Below are positions 35,695-43,859 of a stretch of 49,230 nucleotides of DNA, piece by piece; within the stretch, counting starts at the first letter, position 1, and each line of letters opens with the position of its first letter. Source of the stretch: Halomonas almeriensis (GTDB taxonomy: Bacteria > Pseudomonadota > Gammaproteobacteria > Pseudomonadales > Halomonadaceae); the NCBI RefSeq assembly GCF_030409235.1, contig NZ_JAUFPO010000001.1, positions 1 to 49,230 on the forward strand, written 5' to 3'. Both the position numbers and the translations under genes were made by a program. The notes under the pieces are model-generated. The model was not told the origin of the DNA. It searched no databases and was given only the letters and a program-made list of their open reading frames with translations.

Positions 35695-37715
35695 GACGAC
35701 TTGCCACCACTGCCGTGCCGTGAGCGCGAGCTGCCGGAGGACTTGCCGCGGCTTGACGCGCTGCGGGTCGTGCCCTTCTGGTTGGAAGCTTTCCCACCTG
35801 ACGTGCTGCCCTGAGTGCGCTTGCCCCGTGGCTGCGTGCGTCGGCTGCCTTTTTTGCCGCCGGCCTTGCCGCCGCTCCGGGGTTCGGGCCCCTGGGCCTG
35901 CTGAAGGGCGCTGCGGACCCGGCCGGCATCGGCGTGTTGCAACAGCTGGCGTAGATCCGTCACCAGCCCGTCCAGGAAGGGAGCCGCTGGATCATTATTT
36001 TCGGCAATACTGGCCAAACGCTGCTCCCATAGTGCCGTGCGTTCTGGTCGCCCCACGGCTTCCGGCAGTGAGGCGATCAGGGCGCTGCCCAGCCGGCTGG
36101 CCCTGAGGCTCTTGCCCTCGCGCACCAGATAACCGCGCTCCAGCAGCGTCTCGATGATGCCGGCCCGCGTCGCCTCGGTGCCAAGTCCGTCGGAGTCGCG
36201 CAGAGTACGCCGAATCGAGGCGTCGTCAACATAGCGGGCGATGTTCATCATCGCCTTGATCAGGCTGGCATCGGTGAAATGTTCGGGAGGGCGGGTCTCG
36301 CGATCCTCCACGCCGGCGTCCTCGACGCGACACGCCTCACCCTCGCTGAGCGGAGGTAGCGGCGGCGCCTCGTCCCGGGTGGTGAACAAGGGCTTCCAGC
36401 CCGGCTCGAGGACCTCCTGGCCACGGGCGCGGAAGCGTTCCTCGAGGATGGTGAACTCGGCCTTCACCTCGCGGGTCTGCAGGGCGGGGTAGAACTGGGC
36501 CAGCACATTGCGGGTGATCAGGCGAAAGATGTCGGCTTCCTGGCGCGACAGCTTTTCCAGCTCGGCCGGCTTGCCGGTGGGCGAGAGGGCGTGGTGGGCG
36601 CCCACCTGCTTGTCGTTCCAGGCCTTGGAGCGCCGCGAGAAATCGGCGCCGGCCAGCCAGCGGCCCAGCGTCTCGTCATGCTGGCAGGCGCCCTGGAGGG
36701 TGCGCTGCGCGCCCTGGAAGTGCTCCTCGGGCAGGTAGCGGCAGTCCGAACGCGGATAGGTGATCAACTGGTGGCGCTCGTAGAGACGCTGACAGATGTC
36801 GAGCACCGCCTTGGCCGAGAGGCCGTGACGACGTGCGGCATCGACCTGCAGCGCCGAGAGCGAGTAGGGCAGCGGCGCGGCCTGGCGCTTGTCGCGGCTC
36901 TCCAGGCTGGTCAGCCGGCCCTCGGCCCCCGGCAGGCGCGGCGCCAGAGCGTCGGCGGCCCGGCGGTCGAGCAGCCGGCCCTGATCATCCAGTCGGTGCG
37001 ATTCGCCGGGCACCCACCAGGCGCGCAGTGTGCCGCGGGCCACCGCCAGGTCGGCCCATAGCACGAAGAAAGGCACCGGCGTGAAGTCGCGGATCTCGGC
37101 ATCGCGTCGGACCACCAGACCGAGCACCGGGGTCTGCACTCGACCCACCGAGAGCACCCCGTCATGTCCCGCCTGGCGGCCCACCAGGGTCCAGGCACGG
37201 GTCAGGTTGATGCCGTACAGCCAGTCGGCCCGGGCGCGCGCCTGGGCGGCCTGATACAGGGATGCGTAGCGGCGATTGTCCTCCAGTCGGGCCAGGGCGC
37301 GCTTGACCGCAGGCACGTTCAGGTCGCTCACCAGCAGGCGGGCCACGTCGCGCTTCCAGCCCAGGTACTCGATGACCTCCTGGACCAGCAACTGGCCCTC
37401 GCGGTCCGGGTCGCCGGCATGCACCACCTGGGTGGCGCTTTTCAGCAGGCGGCGAATTACGCCAAGCTGCCCCTTGGCCTTGGGGCGCGGCATCAAGCGC
37501 CACTCGTCCGGCAGGATGGGCAGGCTGTCGAGTCGCCAGGTCTTCAGGGCCGGGTCATAGGCATCGGGTGGCGCTTGTTCCAGCAGGTGGCCCAGACACC
37601 AGGTTACGGTGGTGTCGCCCGCCACCAGGGCGCCTTCCTCCTGACGCGGCGAGTTCGGCAGGGCATTGGCGATGGCTCGGGCCAGGCTGGGTTTCTCGGC
37701 GATGATCAGACGCAT
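35691..37715 (-). CDS. topB: DNA topoisomerase III
   Basis: 674 residues (E. coli 653). Type IA topoisomerase: TOPRIM start MRLIIAEKPSLARAIANA, HAGDPDREGQLLVQE, LSVGRVQTPVLGLVV, the catalytic tyrosine in LITYPRSDCRYL, and EATRAGIIETLLERGYL. It decatenates DNA and resolves recombination intermediates with RecQ. It has no C-terminal zinc fingers; the last ~75 residues are a Gly/Ser/Lys/Arg-rich tail (GKAGGKKGSRR to GSGGKSS). It diverges from the ABC1-kinase gene at 37834. Confidence 0.95.
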   Translation of the reverse strand: MRLIIAEKPSLARAIANALPNSPRQEEGALVAGDTTVTWCLGHLLEQAPPDAYDPALKTWRLDSLPILPDEWRLMPRPKAKGQLGVIRRLLKSATQVVHAGDPDREGQLLVQEVIEYLGWKRDVARLLVSDLNVPAVKRALARLEDNRRYASLYQAAQARARADWLYGINLTRAWTLVGRQAGHDGVLSVGRVQTPVLGLVVRRDAEIRDFTPVPFFVLWADLAVARGTLRAWWVPGESHRLDDQGRLLDRRAADALAPRLPGAEGRLTSLESRDKRQAAPLPYSLSALQVDAARRHGLSAKAVLDICQRLYERHQLITYPRSDCRYLPEEHFQGAQRTLQGACQHDETLGRWLAGADFSRRSKAWNDKQVGAHHALSPTGKPAELEKLSRQEADIFRLITRNVLAQFYPALQTREVKAEFTILEERFRARGQEVLEPGWKPLFTTRDEAPPLPPLSEGEACRVEDAGVEDRETRPPEHFTDASLIKAMMNIARYVDDASIRRTLRDSDGLGTEATRAGIIETLLERGYLVREGKSLRASRLGSALIASLPEAVGRPERTALWEQRLASIAENNDPAAPFLDGLVTDLRQLLQHADAGRVRSALQQAQGPEPRSGGKAGGKKGSRRTQPRGKRTQGSTSGGKASNQKGTTRSASSRGKSSGSSRSRHGSGGKSS

Positions 37716-37833
37716 GGCATCTCGCGGGGCAATGAGCGAACATGGGGATTCTTACAGTATTTATTGGTATCCGCCAGAGGGCCCGGTCGCAAACCGGCCG
37801 GTCACCCGCGCGCTGAGCGGAAGGGAGGCAACA

Positions 37834-39078
37834 GTGAGAGAACAGGGTCGACGACGGCGTCTTTTCGGTTTGGGGTCGCGAGCCGGCGGCGCCGTGATCA
37901 AGCAGCGCCTGGGCGGGCAGGCCGATTGGCAGGGCCTCGGGCAGGCACTGTTCGATGGGCTCTCCGAGCTCAAGGGACCGGCGATGAAACTGGCCCAGAT
38001 CGTGTCCCAGTGGGATGACGTCCTGCCACCCGAGCTGGCCGATGAACTGGCGCGTCTGCAGCGCCAGGCCGAGCCCATGCCCTGGGACGACATTCGGCGC
38101 ACCCTGGAAGCCTGCTATGGCGACATCGAGATCCCCTTCGCCTCCATCGAGACTCGGCCCTTTGCCAGCGCCTCCATGGGGCAGGTGCATCGGGCCGTCA
38201 CGCATGACGGCGAGAGCGTGGTGCTCAAGGTGCAGTATCCCGGACTGGCCCAGGTGCTGGAGGATGACCTGCGCCAGGTGCGGCGCCTGATGCGCCTCGG
38301 CCGCTGGCTGCGCATGCCCCAGGCGCGGCTGGATGCCATGTTCGAGGAGCTGGCTGCCAGCCTGCGTGGCGAGCTGGACTACCGGGCTGAGGCCGATGCC
38401 CTGTCGCGCTATCGCCAACGCTACGCCGCGCGCGATGAAGTGGTGATTCCCGAACCGCTGCCCGACCTCTGCGGCGAGGGCGTACTGGCCATGCGCTATG
38501 TCGACGGCACCCCGCTGCGCGACCTGGAGTCCGCCGAGGACGGCCTTCGCCAGCGCATCAGCGCGACCCTGGCCGACTGGCTGACGGAAGAGCTCTTCAC
38601 CCATGGCGAGCTGCATGCCGACCCCCATGCCGGCAACTTCGCCGCCGATGCCGAAGGGCGGCTGGTGATCTACGATCTGGGCGCCGTCATCGAGGTTCCG
38701 GCGGCACGGCTCCGCACGCTGATGCACCTGCTGGAGGCCACCCTCGAGAAGGACCCCATGGCCGTGGACGAGGCCGTCATGGCGCTCGGCGGCCGCCAGG
38801 GGCAGGGCGCACCGCTGGGGCTGTACCGCGAGACCGCCGATGCCATCGCGCCGCTGTTCGAGCCGGGCCCCCAGGACTTCGGCGACATCCGTGTTCATCA
38901 GCGCGTGCGCGAGCTCAGCCCGAAGATCTGGGCGGCCCTGGACCGGCTGCAGCCGCCGGCCGATACCCTCTTGCTGTCGCGTACCCTCAATGGCCACTAC
39001 TGGAACTTGGTGCGGCTGCAGGCTCGCCTCGACATGGCCGCACGCACTGCGCCGCTGCGGCAGTGGGCCTCGGAGTGA
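37834..39078 (+). CDS. ABC1/UbiB-family atypical kinase (AarF-like)
   Basis: 414 residues. ABC1 motifs: LKGPAMKLAQIVSQWDDVLP (a KxxQ motif), the Ala/Ser-rich loop PFASASMGQVHRAV, the Lys in VVLKVQYPG, and the catalytic LHADPHAGNFA followed by VIYDLGAV. The family supports ubiquinone biosynthesis in UbiB; this protein lacks an obvious C-terminal membrane-helix pair, so it may be a paralogue with another role. GTG 37834 is chosen because AAGGGAGG lies five bases upstream; the frame extends to 37666 across the topB start, which is unlikely to be translated. Confidence 0.85.
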   Translation: MREQGRRRRLFGLGSRAGGAVIKQRLGGQADWQGLGQALFDGLSELKGPAMKLAQIVSQWDDVLPPELADELARLQRQAEPMPWDDIRRTLEACYGDIEIPFASIETRPFASASMGQVHRAVTHDGESVVLKVQYPGLAQVLEDDLRQVRRLMRLGRWLRMPQARLDAMFEELAASLRGELDYRAEADALSRYRQRYAARDEVVIPEPLPDLCGEGVLAMRYVDGTPLRDLESAEDGLRQRISATLADWLTEELFTHGELHADPHAGNFAADAEGRLVIYDLGAVIEVPAARLRTLMHLLEATLEKDPMAVDEAVMALGGRQGQGAPLGLYRETADAIAPLFEPGPQDFGDIRVHQRVRELSPKIWAALDRLQPPADTLLLSRTLNGHYWNLVRLQARLDMAARTAPLRQWASE

Positions 39079-39142
39079 GCGGCTGCCAGGCCGGCACGCA
39101 GCTGTTAGACTGTGGCGTTTTCCGAACGTGTTGGAGACAGCG

Positions 39143-40969
39143 ATGCTGGCGGTATGGGTAGAGCAGTTGCTGGGGTTCGCGTCCGGAGCATTGGGAGCCA
39201 TACGCGAGGATGAGCGCTATCCCACCCTGATGGCCTGGGCGCGGGAAGAGGGTCCAGCGCACTTCGAGGGCGATCTGGCCACGGCCCAGGCCCTGGCACC
39301 GGAACTCTGGTCCCAGACGCCGCTGGAGCGGCTGGACTTTGCGTGCGAGCCGCTGGCCCGGCCGGGCGACAACGAGCCCTGCTGGTGCGACTCCGGACTC
39401 AGGATGCGACACTGCTGCGGCGCCGTGTCGCTGCCCGGGCATGTGCCCGGCCACCTGATGTGGATGCTGTCTCTGCGCGAATGGAAAGGCGCGACGCTCA
39501 AGGCGGCGCTGGCCAGTGGGCTGGCGCCATCGCAGGCGCTGCTCGAGGCCGGCCTGATTGCCGGCGAATCCGGCCAGCGCGGGCGCGCCCAGCAGACCCT
39601 CGAAGCGGTCTTCGACAACCCCGACTGGGGCAACCTGCCCGATCAGGCCGAGCCGGCTTTCGAGATTCTCGTCGACCTCTATCAGGAGCGGGGCTTCAAC
39701 CGCAAGCGCCAGGCCCTGCTGGATGCCGTCTTCCAGCATGGCCCCCTGTCCCTGCGCGGCGTTGCCCTGGAGCGGCTGTGTCTACTGCATCTCGACAACG
39801 ACGACCTGGACAGCGCCCGGGCGGCCTTCGTGCGCGCCCAGCAGGCACTGCCCGACTCGCCGACCCTGGCCTACATCGAGGCCATGTTGCTGCTCCACGA
39901 GGGCAACGAGGCGGAAGCCGCCGAGCGTTCACGCTTCTGGTATCGGCGCCTGGCCCGGCAGGGCGACCTGGAGCCCGAGCAACTGGAGTTTCTGGCCGAG
40001 CTGGCGGCCAACCCGGGAGCTACCCTGGCCGAACAGCTGCTCAACGCCGAGGCCGACCTGGCCGAACCCCTTGTGTCCCTGCAGGCCCTGATGCACGAGC
40101 TGGCCGAGGCCCCGGCGCTCGAATTCCAGCTCGACGAAGACGGCCTGACCTATCACGCCAGTGCCCGGGACACGACGCATTACGCGGCCTTTCAGGCGGT
40201 GTTCGTTGCCCAGGTGGACCAGGAAGCCCTGCTGGGCTTCGACAGCGACCCCTGGTTGCAGGCCGAGGACTGGTTGCCGGCCCTGTGCGCCAACCCGGAA
40301 TGGCTGGACTCGCCCGCCGTGGTAGAGTCGCTGGCGCTGGCGTTGACCAGCCGCTTTGGCAGCCTGCCGTGGATGGCGCCCAGCCTTTTCGAGCCCCTAG
40401 CTCGGCGCCTGGATGGTTGGCTAAGTCAGGCTCAGGCGTGGCAGGGCTCGGCGATGGTTTGGGAAAACGCCGACAACGCCGTACTCCTGCGCACTGGCCT
40501 GGCGCTGGTGGTTGGCATGGAGCGCGGTGCTCGGCAACACTCTCGCCAGCTCGCCGAGCGACTGCTGGCGCTGGATGATCAGGACAGCCTGGGCCTGCGC
40601 GAGCTGGTGCTCGACCAGCTGCTGCGCGAAGGGCGCAACGACGAGGCCCTGACCCTCAGTGGCGAGGCCATGGCCGATGATCAGGTGGAGCCCGGCGCCA
40701 TGCTGGGCATGATGATGGGCCAATTGCTGGCGCTCTACCGGCTGGAGCGCTATGACGAAGCCAGCGAGCAGTTGCAGCGGATACAGCAGCATAATCGCCA
40801 TGTACTGGCACTGCTGTGCAACGAGTCGCCGGCCGAGCCTCCCGGCAGCGACAGCGAGGCGGCGCCCGGCACCCGGGCCGAGGCCTGGCAGTATCGCACC
40901 CTGATGCGCGACCAATGGCGCAACACGCCGGGCGCCCTGGAGTGGCTGAGCGCCCGGGACCCGAGCTGA
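39143..40969 (+). CDS. Large SEC-C motif and TPR-like helical repeat protein
   Basis: 608 residues. Near residue 75 is a SEC-C zinc motif, DNEPCWCDSGLRMRHCCG, followed by helical repeats resembling TPRs (for example DSARAAFVRAQQALPDSPTL and RYDEASEQLQRIQQHNR). I do not recognise a named family; SEC-C modules bind metal and often proteins such as SecB in SecA. ATG 39143 follows TTGGAGAC, and TGTTAGACT at 39103 could be an extended -10. It ends 54 bases before the stop of the opposing AmpG-like gene. Confidence 0.75.
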   Translation: MLAVWVEQLLGFASGALGAIREDERYPTLMAWAREEGPAHFEGDLATAQALAPELWSQTPLERLDFACEPLARPGDNEPCWCDSGLRMRHCCGAVSLPGHVPGHLMWMLSLREWKGATLKAALASGLAPSQALLEAGLIAGESGQRGRAQQTLEAVFDNPDWGNLPDQAEPAFEILVDLYQERGFNRKRQALLDAVFQHGPLSLRGVALERLCLLHLDNDDLDSARAAFVRAQQALPDSPTLAYIEAMLLLHEGNEAEAAERSRFWYRRLARQGDLEPEQLEFLAELAANPGATLAEQLLNAEADLAEPLVSLQALMHELAEAPALEFQLDEDGLTYHASARDTTHYAAFQAVFVAQVDQEALLGFDSDPWLQAEDWLPALCANPEWLDSPAVVESLALALTSRFGSLPWMAPSLFEPLARRLDGWLSQAQAWQGSAMVWENADNAVLLRTGLALVVGMERGARQHSRQLAERLLALDDQDSLGLRELVLDQLLREGRNDEALTLSGEAMADDQVEPGAMLGMMMGQLLALYRLERYDEASEQLQRIQQHNRHVLALLCNESPAEPPGSDSEAAPGTRAEAWQYRTLMRDQWRNTPGALEWLSARDPS

Positions 40970-41023
40970 GCCTCTTCCCGGCAGGCTCGGCAGGCCCGGC
41001 CCAGGGCACCGGGAGCCCGGGGG

Positions 41024-42382
41024 TTACTGGGCGACGGCGCCCTTGAGCAGGGTGCCACGGCGAATCCAGATGGCCAGCAGAATGGCCGGCACACCCAGCG
41101 CCGAGGCCAGCAGGAAGAAGCTAGCGTAGCCCTGAAAATCGACCACCAGTCCACCGAAGCCACTCAGGAACTTGCCGGGCAGTGTCATCAGCGAGGAAAA
41201 GAGCGCGTACTGGGTCGCCGTATAGGCCCGCGAGGTCAGGCTCGACAGGAAGGCGATGAAGACGGCACTGGCCAGACCGTTGGACAGGTTGTCGCCGATG
41301 ATGGTGACGACCAGCATCACCAGGTTGTCGCCGGTGGACGCCAGCAGCACGAACAGCAGGTTGGTCAGCGCCGTGGCCGTGGCCCCGAAGACCAGCATGG
41401 TGCCGACCCCGTAGCGTGCCACCAGCACCCCGCCGAGCAGACCGCCGAGAATGCTCATGGCGATGCCGAAGATGTTGGTCACGCTGGCGATGGTGTCCAG
41501 CGAGAAGCCCAGATCGATATACAGCGGATGCGCCATCGAGGCCATGGCCAGATCGCTGATGCGGAACACTGCCACGAACACCAGCAGCCACAGCGCCTGG
41601 CGCCGATAGCGCACGAAAAAGTCGGTGAACGGGCAGACGATGGCCCCGATGATCCAGGCCCCCAGGCGCCGCAGCCAGGCCGGCTTGCCGCGGCTGGCGC
41701 GCAGGAAAGCGCGTACCCGGGGCTCGTGAATCAACTGCGTGGTCAGCGAGAGACGCGCCGGCTCCGGGCGGATCAGCACGGTGAGGGTGCCGACCAGCAC
41801 CAGCGCCGCCATGCACAGATAGGCCGCCTCCCAGGACACCGCCGAGGCCACATAGAGGGCGCCGGCCCCGGCGGCAATCAGGCCGCCGCGATAGCCGACG
41901 ATATAGGTCGAGGCCATGGCCGCCTGCATGTCATCCGGCGCCGACTCGATGCGAAAGGCATCGATGGCAATGTCCTGGGTCGCCGAGCCGAAGGCCACCA
42001 GCAGCGAGAAGATCGCCACCTGGGTGAGATGCCCCACCGGATCGGTGAGCGCCAGGCCCACCAGCCCCAGGGCGATCATCGATTGGGCCAGCAGCATCCA
42101 GCCACGCCGCTGGCCGAACCAGCGGGTCAGGCCGGGCAGGGCCAGCCGGTCGACCACCGGCGCCCAGAAGAACTTGATCGAATACAGCATGCCGATCCAG
42201 GCGAAGAAGCCGATGGCGGCGACCTCGACACCATCACTGCGCAGCCAGGCGGTGAGGGTGGAAAACACCAGCAGAAAGGGCAAGCCGGCCGAAAAACCCA
42301 GGAACAGCATGGTCAGCACGGGCGCCCTGAGATAGATCGCCAGGGCATCAGACCAGCTGCGGTGAACGGAAGGTGTCGGCAT
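41024..42382 (-). CDS. ampG: AmpG-like muropeptide permease (MFS transporter)
   Basis: 452 residues with about 12 membrane segments. The AmpG pattern is clear: MLFLGFSAGLPFLLVFSTL, AIGFFAWIGMLYSIKFFWAPVVDR, GQRRGWMLLAQ, FGSATQDIAIDAFRIE, and TATQYALFSSLMTLPG. E. coli AmpG (491) has 14 segments, so this is the shorter pseudomonad-like form. It imports anhydro-muropeptides for cell-wall recycling and thus influences AmpC induction. A more distant MFS relative with another substrate is possible. Confidence 0.86.
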   Translation of the reverse strand: MPTPSVHRSWSDALAIYLRAPVLTMLFLGFSAGLPFLLVFSTLTAWLRSDGVEVAAIGFFAWIGMLYSIKFFWAPVVDRLALPGLTRWFGQRRGWMLLAQSMIALGLVGLALTDPVGHLTQVAIFSLLVAFGSATQDIAIDAFRIESAPDDMQAAMASTYIVGYRGGLIAAGAGALYVASAVSWEAAYLCMAALVLVGTLTVLIRPEPARLSLTTQLIHEPRVRAFLRASRGKPAWLRRLGAWIIGAIVCPFTDFFVRYRRQALWLLVFVAVFRISDLAMASMAHPLYIDLGFSLDTIASVTNIFGIAMSILGGLLGGVLVARYGVGTMLVFGATATALTNLLFVLLASTGDNLVMLVVTIIGDNLSNGLASAVFIAFLSSLTSRAYTATQYALFSSLMTLPGKFLSGFGGLVVDFQGYASFFLLASALGVPAILLAIWIRRGTLLKGAVAQ

Positions 42383-42437
42383 GGCGCGGGCTCTCCTTGC
42401 GGCGTGCCTGAGCGACCCTCGCGGGGCCGATCAACAA

Positions 42438-42446
42438 TGTTAGAAT
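42438..42446 (+). promoter_or_regulatory. Extended -10 promoter of rfaH
   Basis: TGTTAGAAT is a TGn extended -10 with TAGAAT (5 of 6), 97 bases before the rfaH ATG. The leader that follows contains a CGGGC-GCGT-GCCCG hairpin and a longer GTTGC...GCAAC pairing, so the transcript is structured before the ribosome site. Confidence 0.5.
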
Positions 42447-42542
42447 ACGCCTTGATGCGGGGCAGGAAGGATCCCCACCGGGCGCGTGCCCGATTGTTGC
42501 AGAGCACCGCCGGCGATACCAGCCGCAACGACCAGGAGCAAC

Positions 42543-43085
42543 ATGAACGACCACAGCCCATGCTCGAGCGAGGAAGATGATGCCGTGCCGCGCTGGTATG
42601 TAATCCAGTGCAAGGGCGGGGAATCCTTCCGTGCCGTGGAACACCTCGACAACCAGGGCTTCGAGATCTTTCACCCGGTGCTGGAAGTCCAGAAAAAGCG
42701 CCGCGGCAAGCTTACCTGGGTCGTCGAGCCGCTTTTCCCCAATTACCTCTTCATCCGACTGGACAAGCTGGCCAGCAACTGGCGGCCCATCCGCTCCACC
42801 CGGGGCGTGCTGAAGATCGTCACCTTCGGCCTGCAATCACCCGTGCCGGTGCACGACGACCTGGTGGAAGCCCTGCGCGCCAACGCCGGCCCCCAGGACG
42901 ACAGCTCCGCCAACGTCTACTTCCGCGCCGGCGAAGCCGTCGAGATCACCTCCGGCCCCTTCAAGGACCTCCAGGCCGTGTTCGAGACCCACAAGGGCGA
43001 AGACCGCGCCATCGTGCTGCTCGGCATGCTGCACAAGCAGCAGCATCTGGAAATGCCCGTCCGCCAGCTGCGTCGATGCGACTGA
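42543..43085 (+). CDS. rfaH: Transcription antitermination protein RfaH
   Basis: 180 residues (E. coli 162). NusG-like NGN domain (about 15-110) with PRWYVIQCKGGESFRAVEHL, NQGFEIFHPVLEV, EPLFPNYLFIRLD and STRGVLKIVTFG, then a KOW-type C-terminal domain with AGEAVEITSGPFKDLQAVF. RfaH is recruited at ops pause elements and suppresses polarity in long surface-polysaccharide operons. CCAGGAG precedes ATG 42543. A perfect ops match lies 750 bases downstream. The housekeeping NusG can be excluded because the NGN sequence is RfaH-like and no secE/rplK neighbours are present. Confidence 0.9.
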   Translation: MNDHSPCSSEEDDAVPRWYVIQCKGGESFRAVEHLDNQGFEIFHPVLEVQKKRRGKLTWVVEPLFPNYLFIRLDKLASNWRPIRSTRGVLKIVTFGLQSPVPVHDDLVEALRANAGPQDDSSANVYFRAGEAVEITSGPFKDLQAVFETHKGEDRAIVLLGMLHKQQHLEMPVRQLRRCD

Positions 43086-43119
43086 CCGATACCCAACTAG
43101 ATATTCCGAGGAGATAGCC

Positions 43120-43626
43120 ATGCGTGTCGCGCCGCAACGAGTCGTCACCTTTCACTATGTACTCAGCGACGCCCAGGGCCAGACGCTGGATGACTCCCGG
43201 GCCCGCGACAAGCCGCTGGAATACCTGCACGGCCACGGCAACATCATGGCCGGGCTCGAGGAAGCCATGCTCGACAAGGCGCAGGGCGACGAGCTCAGCG
43301 TGACCCTGGCCCCCGAGCAGGCCTACGGCGTGCGCGACGAAAGCCTGGTGCGCGAAGTCGGCCGCGAGGCCTTCCCCAACAACGACCTCCAGGCCGGCAT
43401 GCGCTTCCAGACACCCGGCGACGACGGCCCGGAAATCGTCACCGTGCTCGAAGCCCGCCCCGACAGCGTGCTCATCGACACCAACCACCCGCTGGCCGGC
43501 CACTCGCTCACCTACCGGGTCACGCTCCTCGACATCCGCGACGCCACCCGCGCCGAACTCGCCAAGGGCCACCCGCTGCCCCCCGGCACCACGCCCGAAG
43601 AAGTCGAAGACAAGAAGATGGTCTGA
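43120..43626 (+). CDS. slyD: FKBP-type peptidyl-prolyl isomerase, SlyD-like
   Basis: 168 residues. An FKBP domain split by an IF chaperone insert: FHYVLSDAQGQTLDDSR, PLEYLHGHGNIMAGLEEAML, then LAPEQAYGVRDESLVREVGREAF (insert) and HPLAGHSLTYRVTLLDIRDA. It accelerates proline isomerisation and shields folding intermediates. It lacks the His/Cys-rich metal-binding tail of E. coli SlyD (196 residues). GGAG at 43111-43114 precedes the ATG. It follows rfaH after 34 bases and ends in an intrinsic terminator. Confidence 0.92.
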   Translation: MRVAPQRVVTFHYVLSDAQGQTLDDSRARDKPLEYLHGHGNIMAGLEEAMLDKAQGDELSVTLAPEQAYGVRDESLVREVGREAFPNNDLQAGMRFQTPGDDGPEIVTVLEARPDSVLIDTNHPLAGHSLTYRVTLLDIRDATRAELAKGHPLPPGTTPEEVEDKKMV

Positions 43627-43652
43627 CACTTGGCGGTTAACTCCCGTTCATT

Positions 43653-43690
43653 AAAATGGCGGCATGTACCAACGCATCCCGCCATTTTTT
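43653..43690 (+). terminator. Rho-independent terminator after slyD
   Basis: A 10-base stem (AAAATGGCGG with CCGCCATTTT), a 16-base loop and a run of six T. It closes the rfaH-slyD unit, so any transcript crossing the ops element downstream must start after this point. Confidence 0.88.
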
Positions 43691-43859
43691 GTTACGACGC
43701 TTTACAGTCAAAAGCCGGGATGATTAGGCTTGAAATCGAAGGCACCGAAGAGTGCTGGATAAATGACAATATCAACACGCAAGGGACTACCGCACAGAGA
43801 GCAGGGCGCTTTCGCTACATGCAGGTATATGGCGGTAGCGTGCCTGAATCCCGAGCAAA
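43691..43859 (+). other. Non-coding strip between slyD terminator and intI
   Basis: About 170 bases with no convincing gene; short open frames crossing it run into the antisense of intI and lack ribosome sites. Its one clear feature is the ops match at 43831-43843. TTTACA at 43701 is a fair -35, but the partner -10 (TTAGGC) is poor. Confidence 0.5.
43831..43843 (+). promoter_or_regulatory. ops element (RfaH recruitment site)
   Basis: GGCGGTAGCGTGC matches the E. coli ops/JUMPStart core exactly on the plus strand. It lies downstream of rfaH and 17 bases beyond the intI stop codon. In known systems ops sits in the 5' leader of long polysaccharide or conjugation operons. Here the sequence immediately downstream is the antisense of the integrase gene rather than such an operon. 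Confidence 0.65.
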
